In this document: positions 38,812 through 47,574 of the stretch, piece by piece
How positions within the stretch are numbered: the first letter of the stretch is position 1
Layout of the letters: each line of letters begins with the position of its first letter
Assembly (NCBI RefSeq): GCF_004168625.1
Contig: NZ_SDWW01000030.1
Span: forward strand, 1 to 54,454
Reading direction: 5' to 3'
Length of the DNA stretch: 54,454 bases
From: Pengzhenrongella frigida
GTDB taxonomy: Bacteria > Actinomycetota > Actinomycetes > Actinomycetales > Cellulomonadaceae
Translations under genes and position numbers: made by a program
Notes under the pieces: model-generated
What the model was told of the DNA's origin: nothing
Databases searched by the model: none
The model's input: the letters and a program-made list of their open reading frames with translations, nothing else

Positions 38812-39804
38812 ATGCCAGCTCCGCCACCTCGCACACCCGCCGCCCTGCCCGCCGTGCTGCTCGCGCGCGAGCTTGCACCCGCGAGCGTTCGCTTGCGCAC
38901 ACGTTCGGGTGAGCTCGAGCGCGTCCGTCCCGGCGCCTATCGCCAAGTGATGCCTGCCCGCCAGGTGACGCCTGCCGCCGGTGCCGCACCCGAACCCGCA
39001 CCGGCACCCGTCCCCGCTGCCGCAGCTGCGCGGGACCTCGCGCTCGCCCGGATCGCCGCGGTCAGCCGCCAGCTGCGCACGCCGTTCTGGTTCAGTCACG
39101 AGTCCGCGGCCCTCATCTGGGGGTGTCCGCTGTGGACGGCACCGGCGACGACCCACATCATCCAGACGGTCCAACCGAGCGACCACGGCGAGCGTTCGCT
39201 CACACGTCACGCCATGGCCCTTGTCCCGGCTGACCGCCGGGTGCTGCGCGGAGTGCCTGTGACCTCGCTCGAGCGCACCGTCGTCGACTGCCTCCGGCAG
39301 CTCGCGCCACGCGACGCCCTGGTGCTCGCAGACGGCGCGCTCCGCCTCGGCGCCGATGCCGAGGCACTGCGGGCCAGGGTCGACGCGCTTGCCGGCGGAC
39401 GCGGCGTCGTCGGCGCCCGGACTGTCCTCGACCACGCCGACGGGCGGGCGGAGTCACCGTGGGAGACGTTCGTCCGCTACCTCTTGCTGCGGCACGGCCT
39501 GCCGCGGCCAGAGCTGCAGATCCCGATCCATACCCGGCTCGGATGGTTCCGCGCGGACCTCGGCTGGCTCGCGTTCAAGCTCCTCATCGAGGTCGACGGC
39601 TTCGTCAAGTACTCCACGAGCGACGACCCGGCGCGGGTCGTGTTCGAGGAGAAGCGACGCCACGACGCGATCGTGGAAGAGGGCTGGGGCATCCTGCGCG
39701 TCACGGCGGCCGACGCCAGACGCGAGCGGGAGCTCATCGGCCGCGTCTGCGCCCGTCTACCACCCGCAGCCACAGCCCACCTCACCCCGGTCCGCGGCTG
39801 GTGA
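38812..39804 (+). CDS. AbiEi-like HTH / DUF559 nuclease-fold protein
   Basis: The 330-residue protein has an N-terminal winged-helix-like part (residues 1-55, ending GELERVRPGAYRQV) as in AbiEi type IV antitoxins, a middle region with HESAALIWG and VPVTSLERTVVDCLRQL typical of the same family, and a C-terminal DUF559 (Vsr/PD-(D/E)XK-like) domain with ADLGW, IEVDGFVKY and WGILRVTAADAR. The Asp and Glu metal ligands are present. No AbiEii toxin gene is adjacent. ATG at 38812 is used; a GTG at 38758 is in frame. Dyad repeats bracket the gene. Function unknown, probably defence-related. Confidence 0.8.
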   Translation: MPAPPPRTPAALPAVLLARELAPASVRLRTRSGELERVRPGAYRQVMPARQVTPAAGAAPEPAPAPVPAAAAARDLALARIAAVSRQLRTPFWFSHESAALIWGCPLWTAPATTHIIQTVQPSDHGERSLTRHAMALVPADRRVLRGVPVTSLERTVVDCLRQLAPRDALVLADGALRLGADAEALRARVDALAGGRGVVGARTVLDHADGRAESPWETFVRYLLLRHGLPRPELQIPIHTRLGWFRADLGWLAFKLLIEVDGFVKYSTSDDPARVVFEEKRRHDAIVEEGWGILRVTAADARRERELIGRVCARLPPAATAHLTPVRGW

Positions 39805-39815
39805 TCCTGAGCCGG

Positions 39816-39883
39816 CGAGATAGTCCATCCGTGCCGAAACAGTCCGTCTCGATGGACTATCTCGACCGAGATGGACTATCTCG
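39816..39883. repeat. Inverted and direct 14-mers right of the DUF559 gene
   Basis: CGAGATAGTCCATC at 39816-39829 faces two inverted copies, GATGGACTATCTCG, at 39851-39864 and 39870-39883. The core is identical to the repeat left of the gene. The copies begin 12 bases after the stop codon. Confidence 0.85.
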
Positions 39884-39928
39884 GAGGTGCCGTTGCGGGG
39901 CGGGGCGGGGCGGGCCGGCGGGGCCCGG

Positions 39929-41353
39929 TTACAGCTTCTTGCCGGGGTTGAGGATGCCTTGGGGGTCGAACGCGGACTTGATCGACCGCTGGAGCTCCCG
40001 GACGGTCGGGCCCAGCTCGGCGTCCAGCGCGGCGAGCTTCTCGACGCCGATCCCGTGCTCGCCGGTGACCGTCCCGCCGAGGTCGACGGCCAGCGCGAGG
40101 ATCCGCAGGTGCGCCCGCTCGGCCGCATGCCGCTGCGCCGGGGCGGCCGGGTCGAAGGCGATGACCGGGTGCAGGTTCCCGTCGCCGACGTGGCCGCCCG
40201 TGCCGATCGGCAGGCCGAGCTCGGCGGACAGGTCCGCCAGCCGGGCGAGCAGCTCGGCGAGCCGGGACCGCGGCACCGCGATGTCCTCGTTGATGCTCGC
40301 GCCGCGCAGGGCACGCATCGCCGGGTTGAACGCCCGCCGGGCGGCGAGCAGCGCGTCGAGCCGGGCCGGGTCGCCTGCGAGGTCCACGGTCAGCGCGGCG
40401 TGCTCGCGCGCGGTCCGCGCGTACGCGGCGGCGTCGTCGGCCCCGCCGGCCCGGTCGTCCGAGAGTGCGAGCAGCAGCGCCTGCGCGCCGACCGGCAGAC
40501 CGTTGTCCGGCACGTGCGCGACGATCGCGGCGAGCACGACGGCGTCCAGGATCTCGAGCGTGCTGGGGCGGTGCGGGCCGGCCATGATCGCGTTCGCCGC
40601 CGCGAGCGCGTCGCCGATGGTGGCGAAGGTCGCGCACATGCCGCGGGTCTCGCCCGGCGCGGGCAGCAGCGCGAGGGTCGCCTCGGTGACGATCGCGAGG
40701 GTGCCCTCGGAGCCGACGACGAGCCCGGTGAGGTCGAGCCCGGCGACGTGCTTGACCGTGGGCGGTCCGGTGCGCACGACCCGCCCGTCGGCGAGGACCA
40801 CCTCGAGGGACCGCACGAAGTCCCGCGTCACGCCGTACTTCACGCACCGCATCCCGCCGGCGTTGGTCGCGATGTTCCCGCCGATGGTCGACCACGACGA
40901 CGACGCCGGATCGGGCGGGTAGAACAGCCCGACCGCCGCGACGGCCGCCGCGAGGTCGTCGGTCACCACCCCCGGCTGCACGACGGCGACCTGGTCCACC
41001 GGGTCGATCCGCACGATCGCGTCCATCGCCGTGAGCGCCAGCAGGATCGCGCCGTCGACGGCGTTCGCCCCGCCGGCCAGCCCGCTGAGCGCACCCTGCG
41101 GCACGACCGGGATCCGGTGCGTCGACGCGATCCGCGCGACCGCCGAGACCTGCGCCGTCGTGGCGGGCAGCACCAGGACCAGCGGGGTGCCCGACGACGT
41201 GCCGGACGCGTCACCCCGGCGCGCGGCGAGGCTCGCGGCGTCGGTGCGGACCGCCGCGTCACCCAGTGCGGCGCGCAGCTCGGTGAGAACCGCGGCCGCG
41301 CGGACCGGATCGGCGAGCACGGCTTGCCCGGTACCCACGTCGCCCCCGCTCAC
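39929..41353 (-). CDS. FAD-linked oxidase (GlcD/D-lactate dehydrogenase-like)
   Basis: The 474-residue flavoenzyme belongs to the VAO family. The FAD-binding half has IPVVPQGALSGLAGGANAV and STIGGNIATNAGGMRCVKYG; the cap ends with GGHVGDGNLHPVI (metal/substrate histidines) and GEHGIGVEK. It probably oxidises D-lactate, glycolate or a similar 2-hydroxy acid. The GTG start at 41353 overlaps the stop of the L-lactate dehydrogenase-like gene (GTGA), which sets the start despite an open upstream frame. The two genes are an operon. Confidence 0.93.
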   Translation of the reverse strand: MSGGDVGTGQAVLADPVRAAAVLTELRAALGDAAVRTDAASLAARRGDASGTSSGTPLVLVLPATTAQVSAVARIASTHRIPVVPQGALSGLAGGANAVDGAILLALTAMDAIVRIDPVDQVAVVQPGVVTDDLAAAVAAVGLFYPPDPASSSWSTIGGNIATNAGGMRCVKYGVTRDFVRSLEVVLADGRVVRTGPPTVKHVAGLDLTGLVVGSEGTLAIVTEATLALLPAPGETRGMCATFATIGDALAAANAIMAGPHRPSTLEILDAVVLAAIVAHVPDNGLPVGAQALLLALSDDRAGGADDAAAYARTAREHAALTVDLAGDPARLDALLAARRAFNPAMRALRGASINEDIAVPRSRLAELLARLADLSAELGLPIGTGGHVGDGNLHPVIAFDPAAPAQRHAAERAHLRILALAVDLGGTVTGEHGIGVEKLAALDAELGPTVRELQRSIKSAFDPQGILNPGKKL

Positions 41354-42558
41354 GGCAGCGTGACGTGCGCGGGGGTGAGCTCGGCGATCGACCGGACCCC
41401 GAGCAGCTGGAGGGTGCGCCTGATCTCGGCGGTGAGGATCTCGTTGGCGCGGTCCACGCCGCGCTCGCCGCCGGCCATCAGGCCGTAGAGGTACGCGCGC
41501 CCGAGGAGGACCGCGCGGGCCCCCAGGGCGATCCCGGCGACGACGTCGGCCCCGGACATGAAGCCCGAGTCGACATACACCTCGGCGCGGTCGCCGACGG
41601 CCTGCACGACGTCCGGCAGCAGGCGGACCGGGACGGGCGCGCGGTCGAGCTGACGGCCGCCGTGGTTGGAGAGCACGACGGCGTCGGCCCCCGCGCCGAC
41701 GACCCGTTCGGCGTCGGCCACGGTCTGGATGCCCTTGACCACCAGCGGGCCGTCCCAGAACTCGCGCACCCACTCGAGGTCGGACAGCTCGACCGTCGGG
41801 TCGAACAGGTGCGCGGCGAGCTCCTCGATCGTGCCGCCCCAGGAGTCGAAGGTCGCGAACCGGATCGGGTCGGTGGTGAGGAAGTTGAGCCACCAGCTCG
41901 GGTGCAACGCGCCGTCGAGGACGGTCTTGGCGGTCAGGGCCGGCGGGATGGTGAACCCGTTGCGGTTGTCGCGCAGGCGCGCCCCGCCGACGGGGACGTC
42001 GACCGTGAGGACGAGCGTCTCGTAGCCGGCCTCGCGCGCCCGGGTCATGAGGTCCTCGCCCGCCGCGCGGTCCTTCCAGACGTAGAAGCCGAACCAGTTG
42101 CGCGCGTCGGGCACCGCGACGGCGAGGTCCTCGATCGACGTCGTACCCATGGTCGACAGCGTGTACGGCACCCCGAAACGACGCGCCGAGCGGGCGACAG
42201 CGATCTCGCCCTCGTGCTGCATCATCCGGGTGAAGCCCGTGGGCGCGAAGACGTACGGCAGCTCGGATCGGCGCCCGAGGATCTGGGTCGAGAGGTCGAC
42301 CGTGCCCACGTCGCGCAGCACCGACGGCTGGAACTCGACGTCGCGCAGCACCCGGCGCGCGCGCTTGATGCTGACCTCGGCCTCGGCCGCGCCGTCGACG
42401 TAGTCGAAGATCGAGCGCGGGGTGCGCCGTCGCGCGGCCGTGCGCAGGTCACCGATCGTGTGCGCGTTGGCCAGGCGGCGCGTGGTGGGATCGGGCTCGA
42501 ACGGTTTCAGCTTCAGCAGGGGCTTGAGCTGGTGCCAGGTCTGAAGCTGTCGAGCCAT
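41350..42558 (-). CDS. lldD: FMN-dependent alpha-hydroxy-acid dehydrogenase (LldD-like)
   Basis: The 402-residue enzyme oxidises L-lactate or a related 2-hydroxy acid. The active-site signature SNHGGRQLDRAP with the catalytic His and Arg lies near residue 295, and LVVKGIQTVADAERV carries the FMN-binding Lys. RSIFDYVDGAAEAE near residue 50 is conserved. The ATG at 42558 is preceded by GGAG; an upstream open frame is not conserved. Together with the next gene it may let the cell use both lactate isomers; this is inference. Confidence 0.94.
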   Translation of the reverse strand: MARQLQTWHQLKPLLKLKPFEPDPTTRRLANAHTIGDLRTAARRRTPRSIFDYVDGAAEAEVSIKRARRVLRDVEFQPSVLRDVGTVDLSTQILGRRSELPYVFAPTGFTRMMQHEGEIAVARSARRFGVPYTLSTMGTTSIEDLAVAVPDARNWFGFYVWKDRAAGEDLMTRAREAGYETLVLTVDVPVGGARLRDNRNGFTIPPALTAKTVLDGALHPSWWLNFLTTDPIRFATFDSWGGTIEELAAHLFDPTVELSDLEWVREFWDGPLVVKGIQTVADAERVVGAGADAVVLSNHGGRQLDRAPVPVRLLPDVVQAVGDRAEVYVDSGFMSGADVVAGIALGARAVLLGRAYLYGLMAGGERGVDRANEILTAEIRRTLQLLGVRSIAELTPAHVTLP

Positions 42559-42712
42559 GATCCGTCGTCTCCCGGGTTCGCCCCGCGTCCGCCCCGATTG
42601 GCCAGGCGGCGCGGTGGGGCGGAGGCGATCGCGGGCCGACCGTACGCCCGTGGACGCCCCTCGACGTCGGGCGTCCCGCGTGCTGACCCGGTCGCCGGTG
42701 GCGAGGAGGCGG

Positions 42713-43354
42713 CTACCCGGCCGCGAGCAGGGCGGCAAGGACCGCGGTCAGGCCGAACCCGACGAGGCCGAGCGCTCGCCGCGCCCCGGTGCCGGAGCCT
42801 GCACCGGTCCGCGTCCACCGGCCCAGCAGCCCCCCGGTCCCCGCCAGCGCGAGCTGCCACCCGAGCGAGGCGACCGCGACGCCGACGACGAAGGCGGCGC
42901 CGTCGATCGCCGTCGGCCACCGAGAGGTGAACCCGGCCGCGAGCGCGACGAAGGCGAGTGCGGTGAGCGGGTTCACCGCGGTCAGCGCGACGAACCGGGC
43001 GAAGGTGGCACCGAGGCGCAGGCCGGCCGCCCCGTCCGGGCCGACCGGCGCCAGGCCGGGCTCGGAGCGCAGCGTCCGCACGATCCCGCCGACGGCGACC
43101 GCGCCGAGCACCACCGCGGCAACCAGACGGACCGCCGCCTCGTGCCCACCGAGGACGGTCGCGACCCACCCTCCACCGACCACCGCGCACACCGCGTACA
43201 GGGCGTCGACCACGGCGACCCCGACCGCGCCCGCGGCCGCCGGACGCGCACCGCGGGTCATCCCCTCGTGCAGCAGCAGCACCCCGATCGCCCCCAGCGG
43301 CAGCGCGACGGCGTACCCCGCCGCCAGTCCGGTGAGCAACGCGGCGATCGGCAT
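42713..43354 (-). CDS. LysE family amino-acid exporter
   Basis: The 213-residue protein has about six membrane helices, with GYAVALPLGAIGVLLLHEGMTRGARPAAAGAVGVAVVDALYAV-type N-terminal sequence and VALTAVNPLTALAFVALAAG (NP motif) characteristic of LysE/RhtB exporters. The Pro of the first helix and Asn-Pro of the fourth are kept. The ATG at 43354 is chosen, but one 13 codons upstream (43393) is possible. It is divergent from an Lrp regulator, the usual controller of such exporters. Confidence 0.9.
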   Translation of the reverse strand: MPIAALLTGLAAGYAVALPLGAIGVLLLHEGMTRGARPAAAGAVGVAVVDALYAVCAVVGGGWVATVLGGHEAAVRLVAAVVLGAVAVGGIVRTLRSEPGLAPVGPDGAAGLRLGATFARFVALTAVNPLTALAFVALAAGFTSRWPTAIDGAAFVVGVAVASLGWQLALAGTGGLLGRWTRTGAGSGTGARRALGLVGFGLTAVLAALLAAG

Positions 43355-43424
43355 CTCGTCAGGATCGCTCGCAGCGCGATCGGCGACGTCCATCTGCCGC
43401 GTAAAGCGCTGCCATGATCGCTGG

Positions 43425-43889
43425 ATGGACGCCATCGACCGCGAGATCCTCCGAGAACTGACGGCAGACGCGCGGTTGTCGTTCCGCACGCTCGGCTCCC
43501 GGGTCGGGCTGTCCGCGAACGCCGCCGCGGCGCGGGTGCGGCGGCTGCAGAAGGAGGGCCGGATCCGCGGGTTCACGATCCTCACGGGACCGGACCCGGT
43601 CCGCACCGGTGCGCCCGGCACCCTCGCCCAGTCGGGTCTCGAGGTGTTCATCGACCTGCGGCTGCGACCCGAGGTGACCTACGAGCACTTCGCGGCGTCC
43701 CGCGCCTCGGGGGCGTTCCCCGAGATCCTCGACGCCGTCCACCTCACCGGCGGCTTCGACTACCTGGTGCACGCCGTCGTGCCCGACGCGGCCGCCCTCG
43801 ACCGGCTGGTGCGCCGCCTCAAGAGCGAGGCCGGGGTGGCCCAGTCGCTCACGCGCCTGGCGATGCGCACCCCTCCCCCGGCGCCGTAG
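43425..43889 (+). CDS. Lrp/AsnC family transcriptional regulator
   Basis: The 154-residue protein opens MDAIDREILRELTADARLSF and has the HTH LGSRVGLSANAAAARVRRLQKEGRIRGF, then an amino-acid-sensing RAM domain with HLTGGFDYLVHAVVPD. It is 70 bases from, and divergent to, the LysE exporter, so it probably activates that gene when an amino acid accumulates. The ligand cannot be read from sequence. Confidence 0.93.
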   Translation: MDAIDREILRELTADARLSFRTLGSRVGLSANAAAARVRRLQKEGRIRGFTILTGPDPVRTGAPGTLAQSGLEVFIDLRLRPEVTYEHFAASRASGAFPEILDAVHLTGGFDYLVHAVVPDAAALDRLVRRLKSEAGVAQSLTRLAMRTPPPAP

Positions 43890-43921
43890 CGGCCGGGCAG
43901 CGCCGTCACAGCCGGGCAGAG

Positions 43922-44013
43922 AAAGGACCCCCCGCACACCCGCCAGAGCTCGCCTGCCCTTGCTGCCTTCCGGCCCTGGGGGAGTTCAGCAAGATGACGC
44001 CGTACGAGGGGTC
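43922..44013 (-). ncRNA. ffs: Signal recognition particle RNA (4.5S type)
   Basis: On the minus strand the conserved apical domain reads GGCCGGAAGGCAGCAAGG, matching the GGAA tetraloop and asymmetric loop that bind Ffh. The outer ends GACCCC and GGGGGGUC pair to close a roughly 92-base hairpin. A TAGGGT hexamer (44020-44025) lies about seven bases before the expected 5' end. Exact ends are approximate. Confidence 0.9.
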
Positions 44014-44019
44014 GGCACA

Positions 44020-44025
44020 ACCCTA
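44020..44025 (-). promoter_or_regulatory. -10 hexamer (TAGGGT) of the SRP RNA gene
   Basis: TAGGGT is positioned about seven bases before the predicted RNA start. Confidence 0.6.
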
Positions 44026-44152
44026 ACGCAGCCGAGTCGGACGATTGCAGCCGTCGGCGCGGACAACCCGTCGGGTGGCACCTGTGGATTCCAAAGCGGG
44101 CTCACAGGTTGCGGCCAGCACGGGCTCAGGGACCGCCGCAAGCATTGCTCCC

Positions 44153-45592
44153 ATGGTCCCCACGCGAACCCTCAACCGCCCGGTCGTCGCCGCCGCCGAG
44201 CGCCCCCGGATCACCCGCCCGCGGGCGCCGGTGCGCCGGCGCTGGTGGACGGAAGCAGTCGGCGTCGTCGTGTGGGCGACCACCCTCGTCGTCGTCGCGC
44301 TCTGGGTCTCCAACGGCGGCGTGCAGGGCCTGACCGACGGCTTCGGCTCCTCGATGACCTCCCTGGGCCGGCTGCTCGGGCTGATCAGCTCGAACCTGCT
44401 CCTGCTCCAGGTGCTCGCGATGGCGCGCATCCCGTTCGCCGAACGCGCGCTGGGCCAGGACAAGATCACCCGCTGGCACCGCCTGCTGGGATTCACCTCG
44501 GTGAACCTCATGCTCGCGCACATCGTCCTGATCACCATCGGGTACGCCTCGCTCGCGCAGACCGGGGTCTGGGCCCAGCTCTGGTCGCTCGTCACGACCG
44601 CGCCGGGGATGCTGCTCGCCACCGCCGGCACCGCGATGTTCCTCCTGATCGCGGTCACCTCCGTGCGCGCGGCCCGGCGCCGGCTGAAGTACGAGTCCTG
44701 GCACCTGCTGCACCTGTACGCCTACCTCGGCGCCGGGCTGGCACTGCCGCACCAGCTGTGGACGGGTGCGGACTTCCTGTCCTCCCCGGTGGCGACCGCG
44801 TACTGGTGGGGCCTGTACGGCCTCGCGCTGGCTGCGGTGCTGGTGTTCCGGGTCGCGGTCCCGCTGCGCCTGTCGCTGTCCCAGCAGCTCACCGTCAGCC
44901 AGGTGACCACCGAGGCCCCCGGCATCGTGTCGGTGTACGTCACCGGTCCCCGCCTGGCGCGGCTGGCTGTCTCCGCCGGCCAGTTCTTCGTGTGGCGGTT
45001 CCGTACCGGGCCCGGGTGGACCCGCGGCCACCCGTTGTCGATGTCGGCGGCGCCGAACTCGGGCTCGCTGCGGATCACGCTGTCGGTCCGGGGGGACGAC
45101 GGCGAGCGGCTCGCGACCATGAAGCCCGGCACCCGAGTGCTTCTCGAGGGCCCCTACGGCCGGCTCACCCCGGACGTGGCGACCCGCCGCGGGCTCGTCG
45201 GCATCGGCAGCGGCCTGGGCGTGACCCCGCTGATCGCCCTCCTGCAGGACGCCGTCGACTCGGGCCGGACCACCGAGCGGCCCGCGACGCTCATCCGCCG
45301 CGCGTCCAGCCTCGAGGCAGCCCCGCTCCAGGCCGACGTCGACCGCCTCGTCGCCGCCGGCGTGCGGGTCCTCGACCTGATCGGGCCGCGCAGCCGGGCG
45401 GGGACGTCGTGGCTGCCGCAGCATCTCGGCCACGTGCCTGGACCGAAGGCGCTGCTGCTGCTCGCGCCCGACCTGGCCGATTGCGACGTGTACCTGTGCG
45501 GCACCGGGCCCTGGATGGACGCCGTGACGGCCGACCTGCACGCCGCCGGGGTTCCCGACGACGCGCTCCACATCGAACGATTTGATTGGTAG
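44153..45592 (+). CDS. Ferric reductase-like membrane flavoprotein
   Basis: The 479-residue protein has six membrane helices in its first half with heme-ligand histidines (RWHRLLGF, MLAHIVLI, ESWHLLHLYAYL, LPHQLW), a ferric-reductase-like fold. The second half is a ferredoxin-reductase module: GHPLSMSAAPNS binds FAD, VGIGSGLGVTPLIALL and VYLCGTGPWMDAV bind NAD(P)H. It should pass electrons from cytoplasmic NAD(P)H across the membrane to the FMN-binding protein encoded next. The start is uncertain; ATG at 44153 is used. Confidence 0.9.
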   Translation: MVPTRTLNRPVVAAAERPRITRPRAPVRRRWWTEAVGVVVWATTLVVVALWVSNGGVQGLTDGFGSSMTSLGRLLGLISSNLLLLQVLAMARIPFAERALGQDKITRWHRLLGFTSVNLMLAHIVLITIGYASLAQTGVWAQLWSLVTTAPGMLLATAGTAMFLLIAVTSVRAARRRLKYESWHLLHLYAYLGAGLALPHQLWTGADFLSSPVATAYWWGLYGLALAAVLVFRVAVPLRLSLSQQLTVSQVTTEAPGIVSVYVTGPRLARLAVSAGQFFVWRFRTGPGWTRGHPLSMSAAPNSGSLRITLSVRGDDGERLATMKPGTRVLLEGPYGRLTPDVATRRGLVGIGSGLGVTPLIALLQDAVDSGRTTERPATLIRRASSLEAAPLQADVDRLVAAGVRVLDLIGPRSRAGTSWLPQHLGHVPGPKALLLLAPDLADCDVYLCGTGPWMDAVTADLHAAGVPDDALHIERFDW

Positions 45593-45602
45593 GGACGACG
45601 CC

Positions 45603-46103
45603 ATGCGCCGCATATTGATCGCCATCGGCACCACCCTGACCGGGCTCGTGCTGCTGTTCTCCTTCCCGACGAGCCTCAACCGGATCGCCGCGGCGAACGC
45701 CGTCGGGGCTGCCGCGACCGGTTCGGCGGCGACCACCACGAGCACCTCGACGGCGGACGCCGATGCTGCCGCGGCGGCTGCCCAGGCCGCCGCCGACGCG
45801 GCTGCGGCGGCCGCGGCGACCTCGGCGTCCGGCACATACGACGGCGCGGTGGCCTCGACCCGCTTCGGGGAGGTCCAGGTCCGGATCACCGTCGTCGATG
45901 GCGTCATGACCGCGTCCGAGGCGATCGCGTACCCGGGCGGGGACCGCAAGAACGTGCAGATCAGCTCGTTCAGCATCCCGATCCTCAACCAGGAGGCCGT
46001 GGCGGCCGGCTCGGCGAACATCGCGATGGTCTCGGGCGCGACCTACACCAGCGGCGGCTACATCGACTCGCTGCAGAGCGCCCTCGACCAGGCCGGGCTG
46101 TGA
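45603..46103 (+). CDS. Exported FMN-binding protein (flavinylation substrate)
   Basis: The 166-residue protein has an N-terminal membrane anchor or signal (residues 4-25), an 50-residue Ala/Thr-rich linker, and an FMN-bind domain ending MVSGATYTSGGYIDSLQSAL. In this SGAT motif the Thr receives covalent FMN from ApbE. The gene follows the ferric-reductase-like gene by ten bases and overlaps the apbE start (GTGA), so the three form one unit for moving electrons outside the membrane. Confidence 0.93.
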   Translation: MRRILIAIGTTLTGLVLLFSFPTSLNRIAAANAVGAAATGSAATTTSTSTADADAAAAAAQAAADAAAAAAATSASGTYDGAVASTRFGEVQVRITVVDGVMTASEAIAYPGGDRKNVQISSFSIPILNQEAVAAGSANIAMVSGATYTSGGYIDSLQSALDQAGL

Positions 46104-46930
46104 CCGCCGTGACGGAGCGCGCCGGTGCAGCGGTCGTCGACAGGCCCGGGGTCGCGACCGACGAGACGGCCCCGGACCGGCGGCGCGCGTGGGTCGAGCA
46201 GATCATGGGCATGCCGATCAGCGTGCACGTGCGCGGTGCGGGCGCCTGGCGACCGGCCGCCGCCGAGGCCGCCGCGAAGCTGTTCGCCGACCTGCGCGAG
46301 GTCGACCGGATCTTCAGCACCTACAAGCCGGACTCCGAGATCAGTCGACTCGGCCGCGGCGAGCTCACCCTCGACGCGTGCGACCCGGCCGTGCGCGAGG
46401 TGCACCGCCTGTGCGAGGTGGCACGTACCCGCACCGACGGGTACGTCGACGCCTGGGCCGTGCCCGGTCGTCCCGGCCTTTTCGACCCGACCGTGCTCGT
46501 CAAGAGCTGGGCCGTGGCCCGCGCCGCCCGGCACTTCGAGGCGGTGCCCGCGCTCGCGCTGGCCGTCGGCGCCGGCGGGGACATCCTCGTGCGCCCCGGC
46601 GACGAGCCGGACCCGTGGCTCATCGGCATCCAGGACCCGCACGACCGAACCGCCACCCTCGCCACGGTCCCCGTGCACGACGGCGGCATCGCCACCTCGG
46701 GCCTGGCTGCGCGGGGTTCGCACATCTTCGACCCGCACACCGGCGCCGCGGTGACCGAGGTGGTCTCCGCGACCGTCATCGGACCGTCGTTGATGTGGGC
46801 CGACGTGTGGGCCACGGCCGCCGTCGCGCGCGGCGCCGGTGCGGTCGACTGGGTCGAGACGCTGCACGGCACGAGCGGGCTGCTCGTTCTCGCCGACGGA
46901 GCCGTCCACCGCTGGCAGAACGAGCCGTAG
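46100..46930 (+). CDS. apbE: FAD:protein FMN transferase
   Basis: The 276-residue enzyme attaches FMN to Thr of the neighbouring FMN-binding protein. Visible motifs are MGMPISVHV, the FSTYKPDSEISRL helix, DPTVLVKSWAVARA, GGIATSGLAARGSHIFDPHTG (substrate and Mg region) and ADVWATAA with the metal-binding Asp. No signal peptide is seen, although many ApbE proteins are exported. The GTG start is inside the previous gene's stop. Confidence 0.93.
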   Translation: MTAVTERAGAAVVDRPGVATDETAPDRRRAWVEQIMGMPISVHVRGAGAWRPAAAEAAAKLFADLREVDRIFSTYKPDSEISRLGRGELTLDACDPAVREVHRLCEVARTRTDGYVDAWAVPGRPGLFDPTVLVKSWAVARAARHFEAVPALALAVGAGGDILVRPGDEPDPWLIGIQDPHDRTATLATVPVHDGGIATSGLAARGSHIFDPHTGAAVTEVVSATVIGPSLMWADVWATAAVARGAGAVDWVETLHGTSGLLVLADGAVHRWQNEP

Positions 46931-47096
46931 CCGCCCACGGACGGGCCGCGCCGTCACCCGGCAAGACGGTGCGCGTCCGGACCCCACCGCACCTCGCCTC
47001 GCATGCCGGCGCGGAAGGATCGAGGACTTTGTGCTCCTCAGTCGCGGCGACCGGTCCGCCTAGCGTGGTGGGTGAGGTTCGAACGGGGAGGTCCTG

Positions 47097-47537
47097 ATGA
47101 CACTCACTGCAACCAAACGGCAACCGCTCGCCGTCCGACGTACCGGATACCTCGTGTCGGTGCTGGTGAACGCGGTCCTGCTGTACGCGGCCAACGTGTG
47201 GCCCGGCTGGGACGCGGTGCCGTTCCTCACGAGCGACATGACGCTGGTCATCGGGCTGGTCAACGCGTCGATCATCGTGAACCTCGTCGCGAACCTCGTG
47301 TACCTGGTCCGAGATCCCCGCTGGCTGCGCGCCCTCGGCGATCTGCTCACGGTCTCCGTCGGGCTGGCGGCGATGGCGGCGATGTGGCAGGTGTTCCCGT
47401 TCGACTTCAGCGGTAGCTCGTTCGACTGGACCCTCGTCGCACGAATCCTGCTCGGGGTAGGGATCGGCGGCAGCATCATCGGCATCGTCGTCGCGATCGT
47501 CGCCTTCGTGCGGGCCGTGGCGACCCGCTCCGGCTGA
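47097..47537 (+). CDS. Four-span membrane protein, function unknown
   Basis: The 146-residue protein has four hydrophobic segments (about residues 17-33, 50-72, 83-102 and 112-140) and a conserved-looking ANVWPGWDAVPFLTSDM loop. GGGGAGGT precedes the ATG. I do not recognise the family. It converges with the DinB gene. The 166 bases before it (46931-47096) hold no gene. Confidence 0.8.
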   Translation: MTLTATKRQPLAVRRTGYLVSVLVNAVLLYAANVWPGWDAVPFLTSDMTLVIGLVNASIIVNLVANLVYLVRDPRWLRALGDLLTVSVGLAAMAAMWQVFPFDFSGSSFDWTLVARILLGVGIGGSIIGIVVAIVAFVRAVATRSG

Positions 47538-47574
47538 CCCGTCCGCCGTGCGGCCCGACTGCGCGCGGACCCGC

